This document shows, in pieces, positions 1 to 11,606 of a stretch of DNA of 64,000 bases. The translations under genes and the position numbers were made by a program. The stretch comes from Hordeum vulgare subsp. vulgare (lineage: Eukaryota > Streptophyta > Magnoliopsida > Poales > Poaceae): NCBI RefSeq assembly GCF_904849725.1, contig NC_058520.1, forward strand, positions 346,205,670 through 346,269,669, written 5' to 3'. Numbering within the stretch: the first letter of the stretch is position 1; each line of letters starts with the position of its first letter. Below the pieces are notes generated by a model. The model did not search any database. It saw nothing but the letters and a program-made list of their open reading frames with translations, and had not been told where the DNA came from.

Positions 1-301
1 CAACAGACTTTTAGCATCGCTACGGGTGAGAAAGTCTCATCGTAGTCAACTCCTTGAACTTGTGAGAAACCTCTTTGCGAGAAGTCGAGCTTTCGAAATG
101 GTAACGTTTACCATCATCATTCGTCTTCCTTTTAAAGATCCATCTGTACTTAATAGCCTTATGACCATCAAGTAGTTCTTCCAAAGTCAACACTTTGTTT
201 TCATACATCGTTCCTATCTCGGATTTCATGGCCTCCAGCCATTTGTCGAAATCCGGGCCCACCATCGCTTCTCCATAGCTTGTAGATTCATTGCTGTCCA
301 C
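1..301 (-). pseudogene. H0 reverse transcriptase, N-terminal fragment
   Basis: The minus frame 20-301 reads the start of a Copia RT, with the blocks DKWLEAMKSEIGTMYENKV and KYRWIFKRKT, which precede the catalytic palm in BARE-type RTs. The frame is then lost before the expected ARLVAKG block, because of an indel near position 100. The same frame break is seen in copy C. Only the first ~100 codons of RT are in the window; the catalytic YVDD region would lie left of position 1. This is pseudogenic. Confidence 0.85.
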
Positions 302-761
302 AACATGACCTCCAAGATAGGATCAACATACCACTCTAGAGGAGTACGTGTCCTTGTAGACCTATGAGGTTTGGTAGTAACTTGATCTGAAGCTTCATGA
401 TCACCATCATCAACTTCCACTTCAACTGGTGTAGGCGCAACAAGAACAACTTCCTGCGCCCTACTACACTCTGTTTGAAGTGACGGTTCGACAACCTCAT
501 CAAGTTCCACCATCCTCCCACTCAACTTTTTTGAGAGAAACTCTTTCTCAAGAAAGGACATGTTTTCATCAACAAACACTTTGCTTTTGGATCTGAGATA
601 GGAGGTATACCCAACCGATTCCTTCGGGTATGAAGATGCAATTATGCGCTTTGGGTTCGAGCTTATCAGGCTAAAGCCTTTTGACATAAGCATCACAACC
701 CCAAACTTTAAGAAACGACAACTTAGGTTTCTCCAAACCATAGTTCATACGGTGTCATATC
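302..761 (-). pseudogene. H0 integrase C-terminal region and IN-RT linker
   Basis: The minus frame 226-741 carries the Copia integrase tail (LSCRFLK, then YPKESVGYTSYLRSKSKVFV) and the acidic linker with RSTRTRTPLEWY just before RT. Unlike copies A, C and E, the stretch from YPKES onwards stays in one frame, so H0 does not show the frameshift those three share. The segment stops abruptly at 761, where the LTR of element A begins. The missing integrase core resumes at 51689. Confidence 0.85.
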
Positions 762-2568
762 TGTTGGAAATATGCCCTAGAGGCAATAATAAATTAGTTA
801 TTATTATATTTCTTTGTTCATGATAATCATTTATTATCCATGCTATAATTGTATTGATTGGAAACACAAATACACGTGTGGATACATAGACAAAACAATG
901 TCCCTAGTAAGCCTCTAGTTGACTAGCTCGTTGATCAAAGATGGTCAAGGTTTCCTGACCATAGACAAGTGTTGTCACTTGATAAGGAGATCACATCATT
1001 AGGAGAATCATGTGATGGACAAGACCCAAATTATAAAAATAGCATATGATCGTCTCATTTTGTTGCTATTGCTTTTTGCGTGTCAAGTATTCATTCCTAT
1101 GACCATGAGATCATGTAACTCACTGACACCGGAGGAATACCTTGTGTGTATCAAACGTCACAATGTTACTGGGTGACTATAAAGGTGCTCTACAGGTATC
1201 TCCAAAGGTGTTCGTTGAGTTAGCATGGATCAAGACTCGGATTTGTCACTCTGTGTGATGGAGAGGTATCTCGGGGCCCACTCGGTAATACAACATCACA
1301 TACAAGCCTTGCAAGTAATGTGACTCAAGTGTAAGTCATGAGATCTTGTATTACGGAACAAGTAAAGAGAATTGCCGCTAATGAGATTGAAATAGGTATA
1401 GGGATACCGACGATCAAATTTCGGGCAAGTAACATACCGAAGGACAAAGGGAATGTTATACGGGATTATATGAATCCTTGGCACAGAGGTTCAACCGATA
1501 AGATCTTCGTAGAATATGTAGGATCCAATATGGACATCCAGGTCCCGCTATTGGATATTGACCGAGGAGTGTCTCGGGTCATGTCTACATAGTTCTCGAA
1601 CCCGCAGGGTCTGCACACTTAAGGTTCGATGATGTTTTAGTATAGTTGAGTTATATGTGACCGAAGGTTGTTCGGAGTCCCAGATGAGATCACGGACATC
1701 ACGAGGGTTTCCGGAATGGTCCGTAAATGAAGATTGATATATAGGATGGTTTTATTTGGTCATCGGAAAGTTTTCGAGCATTACAGGTAGTGTACCGGGA
1801 GTGACGAATGGGTTCCGGGTATTCATCGGGAGGGGCCCACTCACCCGGGAGTGAGCCTAGTAACCCTAGGGTGGCGCACTAGCCCTTAGTGGGCTGGTGA
1901 GGCCATCCCAAGAGGGCTATGGCGCCACAAGAAGAAAATACCAAAGGAAAAGAAAAAACAAGGAAAGATGGAGGTGGGAAGGAAGGAGTGGACTCCTTCC
2001 CCCAAACCGAATTGGGGTGGGAGTCCACCTCCTCCTCCTTGGCCGGAGCCCTTGGGATTCCCTTGAGCCCCAAGGCTAGCCCTTCCCCTCCTCCTATATA
2101 TATTGGTGGTTTTAGGGCTATTGAGAAACAACTTTGCCACGTGCAACTCAAACCTATACCACGTAGTTCTTCCTTTAGATCGGATTTTTGCGGAGCTCGG
2201 GCGGAGCGCTGCAGGAGTAGATCGTCACCACCACCGGCGTGCCATCACGCTGTCGGAGAACTCATCTACTTCTTCGTCTCTCTTGCTGGATCAAGAAGGC
2301 CGAGATCGTCATCGAGCTGTACGTGTGCTGAACGCGGAGGTGTCGTCCGTTCGGCGCTAGATCAGAACGGATCATGGGACGGATCGTGGGATGACGGTGA
2401 TTTGAATCACGAAGTTGTACCACTACATCAACTACGTTTCTTAACGCTTCCCACTAAGAAATCTACAAGGGTATGTGGATATGATCTCCCTTTCGTAGAT
2501 GAACATCACCATGATAGGTCTTCGTGTGCGTAGGAAATTTTTTGTTTCCCATGCAACGTTCCCCAACG
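762..2568 (+). repeat. A 5' LTR (1807 bp)
   Basis: Begins TGTTGGAAATATGCCCTAGA and ends CCCCAACG, where the last base has changed from the canonical A. It matches 49901-51688 end to end with scattered mismatches and small indels. A GC-rich block (about 1800-2085) with CCACCTCCTCCTCC-type tracts lies just before a TATA box near 2094. The many small ORFs inside are LTR artefacts and encode nothing recognisable. Confidence 0.93.
2088..2106 (+). promoter_or_regulatory. TATA box of the A 5' LTR
   Basis: CTCCTATATATATTGG lies about 470 bp before the LTR end. The same motif sits at the equivalent place in every Copia LTR here, for example CTATATATACGG on the minus strand near 16350 in C. This is the expected position of the BARE-type LTR core promoter, so the U3/R boundary should lie some 25-35 bp downstream. 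Function is inferred from position and motif only. Confidence 0.6.
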
Positions 2569-2592
2569 GTGCTATGAGAGCCAGGTTCATGC
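2569..2592 (+). other. A primer-binding site, degenerate
   Basis: Directly after the LTR the sequence reads GTGCTATGAGAGCCAGG. The standard initiator-Met tRNA PBS is TGGTATCAGAGC, present exactly in element B at 11610. Copies C, E and H0 read TGGCATCATGAGC or a close variant at this place, so A's version is a mutated form of an already unusual PBS. Confidence 0.65.
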
Positions 2593-3179
2593 GTAGATGT
2601 TATCTCGAGTAGAACACAGAAGTTTTTGTGGGTGTTGACGTTCGATTTGCTGCCCTCCTTAGTCTTTTCTCAATTCGGCGGTATTGTTGGATTAAAGCGT
2701 CTCGGACGGACATTACTCGTACGCTTACGAGAGACTAGTTTCATCGACCAACATGCAACTTGTTGCATAAAGATGACTGGTGGTGTCGGTCTCTTCAACT
2801 TTAGTTGAATTGGATTTGACCGAGGCGGTCCTTGGAGAGAGGTTAAATAGCAATTTGCACATCTCCGTTGTGGTTTTTGCGTAAGTAAGATGCGATCATA
2901 CTAGATACCCATAGCAGCCACGTAAAACATGCAACAACAAATTAGAGGACGTCTAACTTGCTTTTGCAGGGTATGCTTGTGATGTGATATGGCCAAAGAC
3001 ATGATGTGATATATTGGATGTATGAGATGATCATGTTGTAATAGTTAATATCGACTTGCACGTCGATGCTACGGAAACCGACAGGAGCCAAAGGGTTGTC
3101 TTTGAAGTAACTTTTGTGTTTGCAGATGCGTTTACTACATTGCTAGGTTGTAGCTTTAGTAGTAATAGCATAGATAGCA
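2593..3179 (+). other. A untranslated leader, first part (interrupted by F)
   Basis: Non-coding leader between PBS and gag. It matches, in reverse complement, the leaders of C (near 22070-22640) and E (41360-41910). It ends in the tetra-repeat-like GTAGTAATAGCATAGATAGCA, where the CACTA element F begins. The leader resumes at 45520. No ORF of note is visible. Confidence 0.8.
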
Positions 3180-3435
3180 CACTACTAGGGAAAACCTTAT
3201 ACACAGAAGCTTACCAGTAGCGCTTTCTAGAAGGACGCGCTGCTGCTACTTAGCAGTAGCGCGTGTACAAAACAAACGCTACTAATAAACTCATAGCAGT
3301 AGCGTGTCTCCTATAAAACGCGCTACTACTATACCTGCCACACCATTCACGAGAGGCTAGGTATAGTAGCAACGCACATCCTAAACCAGCGTTGCTGCTA
3401 GTCTACTTAGCTGTAGCGCTGGGCACCAACCCACG
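3180..3435. repeat. F left terminal inverted repeat and sub-terminal repeat array
   Basis: After the CACTA terminus, short motifs such as CCAGTAGCGCT, TAGCAGTAGCGCG and GCGCTACTACTA recur in both orientations over about 250 bp. The same motif set occurs at the right end (45330-45519). In CACTA elements such arrays bind the TNPA-like protein. Confidence 0.85.
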
Positions 3436-3870
3436 ATGCTGCTATGCCCACCTTATCCACCCCGTACGTGCACTCCCTCTCTCTTCCTCACACTGTCGCT
3501 CCATCTCAGCCCGGTGCCGCTCACCGCCGCCGTCGCCTATCCCTCCTCCCTCTGCCGCCTTCACCCCCCTCCTCACTGGACTCGGTAATCCCCATCCTCC
3601 CTCTGCTGTCGTCACCTCCCCCTCCTCCCTCCTCCCTGCCTCACCTCCTCCGTCCTCCCTCCACTCCTACATTCGCCGTCGGCCGGCCCCTCCTCGCTCC
3701 GCCTTCCTCCTCCGTCCTCCCTCCACTCCTACATTCGCCGTCGGCCGGCCCCTTCTCGCTCCGCCTTCCTCCTCCGTCCTCCTTCCTCCTCCCTCCTTCA
3801 GTCGCCCCTCCTTCTCCCTCCTCCGTCCTTCATCCACAACCCCTCCTCCCTGCTACATTTTGATTTAGTA
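3436..3870. repeat. F pyrimidine-rich block with a 62-bp direct duplication
   Basis: A C/T-rich stretch of short CCTCC and TCCTCC tracts. A segment containing CACTCCTACATTCGCCGTCG starts at about 3661 and again at about 3723, a 62-bp direct repeat. The two open frames across it (about 139-158 codons, Pro/Ser/Leu-rich) reflect base composition and have no recognisable domain, so I do not call a gene. Confidence 0.75.
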
Positions 3871-4145
3871 GGCTAGTTCCTATTTTCTTGTTGATATGCA
3901 ACATGCATTCTGATTTAGTTAATAGTTTGTAGTATAATTTTAGGGTTTAGTTGATATGCAACATTTTGATTTAGGATAGTTTCTAGGGTTTAGTTGATAT
4001 GCAACATTTTGATTTAGGATAGTTGCTAGAATGAACATGTCATATTTCTTCGTTTATTTCCTTGTGCTACCTTATATTTCAATATAAGTATAATGTAGTA
4101 AGTTTATTAGAAATAGTTTATTTAGTAAGTGTTTACTATAAATAG
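3871..4145. repeat. F AT-rich segment with a ~50-bp direct repeat
   Basis: A unit containing GTTGATATGCAACATTTTGA is present at about 3950 and again at about 3992, with a weaker related copy near 3890. Nothing coding is seen. Confidence 0.6.
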
Positions 4146-4620
4146 TTTAATCGGTGAGGGAGTGTCCACCATATATGAGAGAAGAAGAATGTCAACTGTT
4201 GTCGTGGGGGTCGTTTTCCTTCTTCTCCTTGTGCTAGATATTTGTTATGCACTAGGGGAAGTAGGAGTAACGACCATCATCGATGATCAAAAAATCGGTG
4301 AGGAAGTGTCCACCATATATGAGAGAAGAAGAATGCCGACTGTTGTCGTGGGGGTCGCTTATCCTTCCTATCCTTGTGCTAGATATTTGTTATGCACTAG
4401 GGGAAGTAGGAGTAGCGACCATCATCGACGGTCGAAAAATCGGTGAGGGAGTGTCCACCATATATGAGAGAAGAAGAATGCTGACTGTTGTCGTGGGGGT
4501 CGCTTCTCCTTCTTCTCCTTGTGCTAGATATTTGTTATGCACTAGGGTAAGTAGGAGTAGCGACCATCATCGATGGTCGAAAAATCGATGAGGGAGTGTC
4601 CACCATACATGAGATAAGAG
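4146..4620. repeat. F tandem repeat, about 3.2 copies of a ~145-bp unit
   Basis: The unit start ATCGGTGAGGGAGTGTCCACC recurs near 4150, 4294, 4439 and (partial) 4584. Each unit contains GTTGTCGTGGGGGTCG and ATATTTGTTATGCACTAGGG. Copies are highly similar, with a few substitutions and small indels. Because 145 is not a multiple of three the reading frame changes between copies, which argues against a repeat protein. The next 310 bases (4621-4932) are AT-rich, then GC-rich, with no feature. Confidence 0.88.
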
Positions 4621-4932
4621 TGCCATCATATGTCGTTTATTTAAGTTCCTCAACCATATTTATTAAGTAATTTATGTTGTTTATTTAAAAATATTTGACA
4701 ACTAATTTATTATTGTTTAATTTCTATTTATGTCATTCTCCTAGGGTTAGCGTCGCCGCCTCCGGCCACCTCCGACGTCGCCCCCGGCCACCTCCGACGC
4801 CAGCCCCGCACGGTACTACCACGCTCTCGCTCCCCTCTAGTTCATACTACCTTAAACTTGCAAACATGCACAATCATATTTGGTTAATTTGTCATATGAT
4901 GTTGTCATGAGTGTTGATCCCCTGAACATGAG

Positions 4933-6456
4933 TGATGACCCACAAGTGTAGGGGATCTATCGTAGTCCTTTAGATAAGTAAGAGTGTCGAACCCAACGAG
5001 GAGCAGAAGGAACTGACAAGTGGTTTTCAGCAAGGTATTCTCTACAAGCACTGAAATTATCGGTAACAGATAGTTCTGTGATAAGATGATTCATAGCAAG
5101 TAGCAAGTAACAATAGTAACAAAGGTGCAGCAAAGTGGCGAAATCCCTTTTGTAGCAAGGGACAAGCCTGGACAAACTCTTATATGAGGTAAAGAGCTCC
5201 CGAGGACACATAGGAATTTATGTCAAGCTAGTTTTCATCATATTCATATGATTCGCGTTCGCTACTTTGATAGTTTGATATGTGGGTGGACCGGTGCTTC
5301 GGTGCTGCCCTTACTTGGACAACCATCCCACTTATGATTAACCCCTCTCGCAAGCATCCGCAACTACGAAAGAAGAATTAAGACAAAGTCTAACCATAGC
5401 ATTAAACTAGTGGATCCAAATCAGCCCCTTACGAAGCAACACATAAACTAGGGTTTAAGCTTCTATCACTCTAGCAACCCATCATCTACTTATTACTTCC
5501 CAATGCCTTCCTATAGGCCCAAATAATGGTGAAGTGTTATGTAGTCGACGTTCACGTAACACCACTAGAGGAAAGACAACATACAACGCATCAAAATATC
5601 GAACGAATACCAAATTCACATGACTACTTATAACAAGACTTATCCCATGTCATCAGGAACAAAAGTGACCACTCACAAAGCATAATTATGTTCATGACCA
5701 GAGAGGTATTGAATAGCATTAGAGATCTGAACATATAATCTTCCACCGAGTAATCCAACTAGCATCAACTACAAAGAGTAATTAACACTACTAGCAACCT
5801 TACAAGTACCAATCGGAGTCGCGAGACGGAGATTGCTTACAAGAGATGAACTAGGGTTTGGAGATGAGATGGTGCTGATGAAGATGTTGATGGTGATGAG
5901 TCCCCTCCGATGAGAGGAGCATTAATGATGACGATGGCGACGATTTCCCCCTCTGGGAGGGAAGTTTCCCCGACAGGACGGCCCTACCGGAGCTTTAAAT
6001 TGGTTCTGCTCAAGTTCCGCCTCGTGGGGGCGGCGTCTCCTCCCGAAAGCCTCCTCCTGTTTTTTCTGGAACGGAACCCTCCTTATAGCAAAAGATGGGA
6101 GCCAGAGGGGCAACAGGGGTCCCACAAGCCACCTAGGCACGGCCATAGGGGTAGGCCGCGTCTGGCAGGCTTGTGGCCTCCTGGTGGCTCCCCTCTGGTA
6201 CTTCTTCCGCCCAGTATCTTTTATAAAATCCAAAATAATCCCTCATTGATTTTCACGGCTTTTGGAGTTTCGTAGAACAGGTATCTCAAACTTGCTCCTT
6301 TTTCATACCAGAATTCCAATTGCCGGCATTCTCCCTCTTCATGTAAACCTTATAAAATAAGAGAGAAAAGGCATAAGTATTGTACCGTGAAGTGTAATAA
6401 TAGTCCATAAAGCGATAAATATCAACATAAAAGCATGATGCAAAATGGACGTATCA
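4933..6456 (-). repeat. D 3' LTR (1524 bp)
   Basis: Matches the right LTR (34202-35121 plus 43750-44353, also 1524 bp). On the minus strand it begins TGATACGTCCATTTTGC and ends with GGGTCATCA. It contains a TATA-like GCTATAAGG (6081-6089) and just upstream a GC-rich hairpin (about 6122-6172). Short ORFs inside (for example 5910-6275) are not genes. Confidence 0.93.
6081..6172 (-). promoter_or_regulatory. D LTR core promoter: GC hairpin followed by TATA motif
   Basis: Reading the minus strand, an inverted repeat built from CCTGCCAGACGCGGCC and GGCCGTGCCTAGG is followed about 40 bp later by GCTATAAGG. The right LTR holds a better-preserved hairpin (44021-44073), with GGCGCGGC paired to GCCGCGCC, and the same TATA motif near 43980. 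Position and motifs suggest the LTR promoter. A similar arrangement appears upstream of the third ORF at 29119-29245. Confidence 0.5.
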
Positions 6457-7418
6457 ACTCCCCCAAGCTTAGACCTCGCTTGTCCTCAAGCGGAAGCCGA
6501 GATCAATAAATATGCCCACATGTTTAGAGATAGAGGTGTCGATAAAACAAAATACGGACATGCAGGCATCATGATCATAATTAGAACATCAATAGAGTCA
6601 TATAAACTCTTATGCTAAAGTGACAATTCCTTCGCAAAGTAAAGTATGGATCAAGAACCTTATTGAGAATTAACAACCAATAGCCTTTAGTCATTGAAGC
6701 AATTGCAATTTATCATAACATCGAAAAGAGTCAAATAATAGCTTGGAAAGCAAATCCACATACTCAATCATCCTTTCGCCTTCTACAATTGCTAAAACTC
6801 ACGTGGTACTCATGAGATCAAAGTTTCAGTTGGACACAGAGAAAGATAGGGGCTTATAGTTTTGCCTCCCAACTACTTACCTCAAGGGTAATGTCAACAA
6901 TAATAATTCATGGATACTTACTTCCAAGTTGACATATGAATATAGATCTTGCCCTAACACATGACGTTAGCCAAGATGCAAAATAAGGAATTGGTGTCGA
7001 TCACCATGACTCTTTTAAGGACAAAAAGTAAAGGTACAAGATATGCCCTTCGCAGATGGAAGATATGTTGTCATACGCTTTTGAGGTTTGTATGTGTGAT
7101 CTCTTAGTGTGGAGGAACGTCACTTTATATTGCCTCCTGTGATAAAGAACTTTATTATGCAGTTTGTCGCTTTTATGTCTTCCTCATCACAGGTTCATAC
7201 AAAGCTTATTTTCCATACACTAATAGATCATACAAATTTAGGGAGCATATTTCATTGCTTGCACCGATGACAACTTACTTGAGGGATCTTCTTCAATCCA
7301 TAGGTAGGTATGGTGGACTCTCAAGACAAAACTGGGTTGAAGGTTTATGGATGCACAAGTAGTATCTCTACTTAGTGCGGAAGTTTTGGCTGATATGAGG
7401 TGGAAGCAAGCGTCACAT
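6457..7418 (-). other. D 3' untranslated region, distal part, with polypurine tract
   Basis: Adjacent to the 3' LTR, 6458-6470 reads CTCCCCCAAGCTT, which on the element strand is the purine-rich AAGCTTGGGGGAG primer for plus-strand synthesis. The remaining ~950 bases are AT-rich with no significant ORF. They end with CACAT (7414-7418), the target duplication of element B. Confidence 0.8.
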
Positions 7419-10400
7419 TGTGACAGCCCGAGACCGACGTTCCAGAAGATTCCCCTTTATTTCCGTTTCCGTCGTGTGGTTATCATATTTTGTTTGTTGC
7501 ATCATCATGTAGTTTGCATCGTTGCATCATGCATGGCATCTGGCATCATCTGTTGCGTGTGGTGTTTTGAGTGTGTGTGCTTCAAGTGCTCTCGGTGTCT
7601 TTAGTGCGATAGTAACTCCCCTCCTCTCCCCTCTTATTTCATTTTTGTGGTTTTTCTAAAGTTTACGTTTTAACCCCTATTTTAAAAAAGGTTTGTCTTC
7701 TTTTAAATAAAAGTCCTTTTATTAAATGTGGGGGCAACCCTTGGGTTTTGATTTTATTTCTCCTGTTATTTTATTTTAATACAGAGTCTCATTTTCTTTT
7801 CTCCTTTATAAGAGCTTTTATTTTTATTCTTTTGTAAAAGGGTTTTTTATTTTATTCTCTTGTAAAAAGGATTTTATTTTATTTTTCAAAAAAAGGTTTC
7901 ATTTTTTATTTGTTTAAAGATGCCCAAGATATTTTTATAGTTGGGGTGTAATTTTCAAAAGAGCCAAAAGCATTTTTTTTATTATTTTATTTTTTCTTAA
8001 AAGTTTTTCTTTGTTTAAGTTTTTCTGTTTTAAAAGTAAAAAACAAATAGAGGGAGAGAGGAGGAACCCAGGCCAAGGTCGAGCCGGCCAAGGCCCAAGG
8101 CCTCCCCTCCCCTCCAACCCTAGCGAGAGGAGCCCGCAACCCTCTCGTTCCTCGTTCCCGATCCGTCTCGCTGCTCCCCTCGCGCCGTCTTCCCATGGCC
8201 TCGCATAGCCCCCGTGCAGGCCGAGCCGCCTCTCTGCTCCCCATCCCCTGCGCCCGCGCAGCTGCCGGTGCCCGACCTTGCCGTTGCGCCGCCTGGCCTC
8301 GCCGTTTCCCTGCTCTGCCTCGCCTGCGCTCTCCTCCACCGCGCCGCCTCCTCTGCCTAGCCCCGACCCCGCTGTGCTCGTGGTCGCCGCCGGCTTGCTG
8401 CGCCGCCAGAGCTGGCTCACCCCCGACCTCCTCCACCTCCCTGCTCCCGGTCGTCGCTCGTGCCCCGCCGTGGCACCTCCCCGTTGCCCGCCGAGCTCCG
8501 TGCCGGTACCCTGACCACGCCGCTCGCCGTGGCCGCCCTCGCTCCCACCGTCCGCCCTGGCCTCCTGCGCCGCGTCCGCCGGCCTCCTCCTCTGGTTGCC
8601 GTCGCCGCGCCGCCTTGGTCCCGTGCGCGTTGCCATGCCTGATGTTGCTATTGCTATCCCGTGCTGTGCCCGATGTGTTGTTGTTGCTGTTCATGCTGCC
8701 TGTTGCCGCGTGCATTGTTGCTGCCTGATAGCTTGGCGTTGCCTGCTTTTCTTGACCAATGCCTGATGGTGCTACCGCCGCTGCTTGCTATGTTGCTGCA
8801 TGTGCTTGCTTGCCTACATGTGTTGTTGCTGCCGCTAGTTGCTATAGCTGCTGCCGCCGTGCTTGCTTGCATGGCCGTATGTTGCTTGCTGCTGCCGCTG
8901 CTAGGCTGTTGTTGCTGCTATGCATGCCGCTTAGCTAGCTGCCTTGCTTTGCTTTGCTTTGCTGCTGCATGTAACTGCTTAGGTTGTTAGTTGCTGTTGC
9001 TAGCCGGCTGATAGCTTCCTGTAACATGATGTTGCTATTGCTTGCTAGTGTGCTTGATGAAGTTGCTTTGCTGCTTGCATGCTGCTAGCTGTAGTTGATA
9101 GGCTAGGTTGATAGTTGATGTTGCCTGCTAGCTGTTTTTGCTAGATGCTAGCTGTAGCTTGCGGTTGCCTGATGATATGCTTTCTTGTGTGTTTCTGTTG
9201 CTCGTGCTGCTCTAGATGCTATTGCTTGCTTGTGCTGCCACTTGCCGTCGTTGCGTGCACCATCCCCTCCTTCATGGAACCGACAAGATCGGCGAGTACC
9301 ACGACGTCCTCGACGACCCCCGGAACGTGTACGAATACCGACGCCGAAGACCGTGAACCACAACGCCAAGCGAACGACTACCGTCGACGAGACCGTGCAC
9401 CACGACTTCCACTACGACCACGACGATCGTTGTTCTCCTTCACCGAACCGAACCGCTACGATTCGCACGCTTCGAAGGTATACCGATGGAACGAGTCGTG
9501 AACCGGATGCTTGTGATGTATGATATGAATGTATGTTTGCACCGTATGTTTGCCCGTTGCACATTGTCTCCCTTTCGTCGCGCCCTCGACACATGGGAAC
9601 CCGGTAGCGGGATCACCTCATATTTATTTAGCGTTCCGGCACCCACTTCCTATTCGTTGGCATCGATATCTCGACGAGTTATCGGGATAGGAACGTTGTC
9701 GTGGCTTCGTTTCCGCCTTGCCGCCATGGTTCCCTCTCGCTCGCCATGGCGACATATGTTTCTTTCTCTTCTTTCCCGTGGTGTTGTAACTTGCATGCAT
9801 GTCGCATTCATGGCATATAGTCTTGAGTTGCATGTCTCTTGTGACGTAGCTCCGATTTGTGTTCCGCGTGTTAACCGACTAGGAGGACATGTAGGATCAT
9901 CGCTTCACCCCTTGCCATGTTAACAACAATTAAATATTGCCGTGTAAATTAATGGGAGTGAACTAAATAATTAATCGTGGAGTTTCGCCGATATGCAACT
10001 CGTTGCATATCGAGCTTCACTTAATGTGTAGTGATGTGTGAGGTGGATTGCCATGCCATCCCCTGCATTTTTGATCTGTTCATGCATCATAGTAGGTTGT
10101 GCATCATGTTGTGCATCGTGTGGTGAATATTTGTGTTGTTGTTTGTTTCCGGTTTGCTTCGTCTCGATAGAGTTCCGCAAGCGTGTCGGAATGTGAGGAC
10201 CCGTTCGACTACGTTGGTTCGCCGACTTCTCGGAGTTGTTCTTCTTCCAAGCGGGGTCTCAGGCAAGATGACCATTTCCCCAGATACCATTACTACCATT
10301 GCCATGCTAGTTATCGCTTCTATCGATTACGTCTCGTTGCCTACCACATGTTAAATATCAGCCTCTCAACAATGCCATGATAACCTTCAACCTGTTTGAC

Positions 10401-11606
10401 CTAGCAAACCACCGATTGGCTATGTTACTGCTTGCTTAACCCTGTTGTTAGCGTTGCTAGTTGCAGGTGTAGTTGCTTCCATGTGAAAACATGGGTTCCT
10501 TATTATATCACCATATTTAATGCTATTTTATTTAGTGCACCTATATACTTGGTAAAAGGTGGAAGGCTCTGCCTTTCTAGCCTCGTGTTTTGTTCCACCT
10601 TTGCCCCCTTAGTTTCGGCTACCGGTGTTATGTTCCATAAATGAGCGCTCCTAACACGATCGTTGCATCGGGATTCTGGTGAAGCTTTGGGTAATCTCAG
10701 AGTTGAGGTTTTCCACTAGGGAATCCGACAACATCGCGAGCCTCGTGATTGAGGATTTCTATGCGGCTTGTGGTAATTTGTGATGGACTAGTTGGAGCAC
10801 CCCTACAGGGTTAAATCTTTTCGGAAAGCCGTGCCCGTGGTTATGTGGCAACGTGGAAACTTTGTTTAACACTGGTTCTAGATAACTTGAAGTAACTTAA
10901 ACTAAATTTGCCAACTGTGTGCGTAACCGTGATTGTCTCTTTCATGAGTTCCTTCTCCGACCGAGGACACGGTGGCGTTATGTCTGACGTAGGTAGGTGT
11001 TCAGGATCATTCATTTGATCATCAATAGTTCACGTCTGTTATGCGTAGATCATCCCCCTCTTTATTCTTGTACACATAAGTTAGCCACCATATATATATA
11101 TATATGCTTAGCCGCTGCTACAACCTCACCACTTAACCTTGTCTCACCCATTAAGCTTTGCTAGTCTTGATACCTTTGGAAATGAGATTGCTGAGTCCCC
11201 TGTGGCTCACAGATTTCTACAACACCAGTTGCAGGTACAGGTAAAGATTACTTGACGCGAGCGCGTTGATTGTTCATTTGGAGTTGCTTCTTCTTCTTCT
11301 CTTCATCGATCTAGGATGGGTTCCAGGTCGGCAGCCTGGGATAGCAAGGATGGACGTCGTTCTTCTTTTCTCGTTTTTTTCGTCCGTAGTCGGACCCTCC
11401 TCTTACTCTTGATGATTATGTAATGTACTGATGTGACTCTGATGTAGCTTGTGGCGAGTGTAAGCCAATTCTATATATATATATCTCTTCTTTTCAGTAC
11501 ATGTACTTGTAAAGATATCCATTCTTGCGACACGACGAGATGCGCTTCTATCCCTGACGAGGCCCTCGTGCCAAATTGAGGATAGGGTCGCATCTTGGGC
11601 GTGACA
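7419..11606 (+). repeat. B 5' LTR (4188 bp)
   Basis: Contains, in order: an A/T-rich stretch (7660-8040), a GC-rich block (8060-8640), an imperfect TGC/CTG-rich low-complexity tract (8640-9250), unique sequence, TA microsatellites near 11089 and 11471, and a TTC run near 11288. It is about 300 bp shorter than the 3' LTR because of a deletion near 10665. Many ORFs (for example 8195-8728 and 7987-8715) come from GC-rich low-complexity DNA and are not supported as genes. Confidence 0.92.

Noticed and set aside
3180..3435. Short regularly recurring motifs as a CRISPR-like array
   Set aside because: Motifs occur in both orientations next to a CACTA terminus in a plant genome; they are transposase-binding sub-terminal repeats.
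3392..3868. Pro/Ser/Leu-rich ORFs of 139 and 158 codons resembling an extensin-like protein
   Set aside because: Two frames of one C/T-rich block inside a CACTA element with a 62-bp duplication; no signal peptide or true repeat motif in a consistent frame.
7935..8728. Long overlapping ORFs on both strands (177-242 codons), rich in Arg/Gly/Ala/Pro, repeated at 15365-16182 and 24452-24724
   Set aside because: They lie in the GC-rich part of the B LTR, are open on both strands, change between LTR copies and show no domain. They are compositional.
8661..8990. Cys/Leu/Ala-rich small membrane-like protein (also at 24670-24981)
   Set aside because: Translation of TGC/CTG-rich low-complexity LTR sequence; frame differs between LTR copies.
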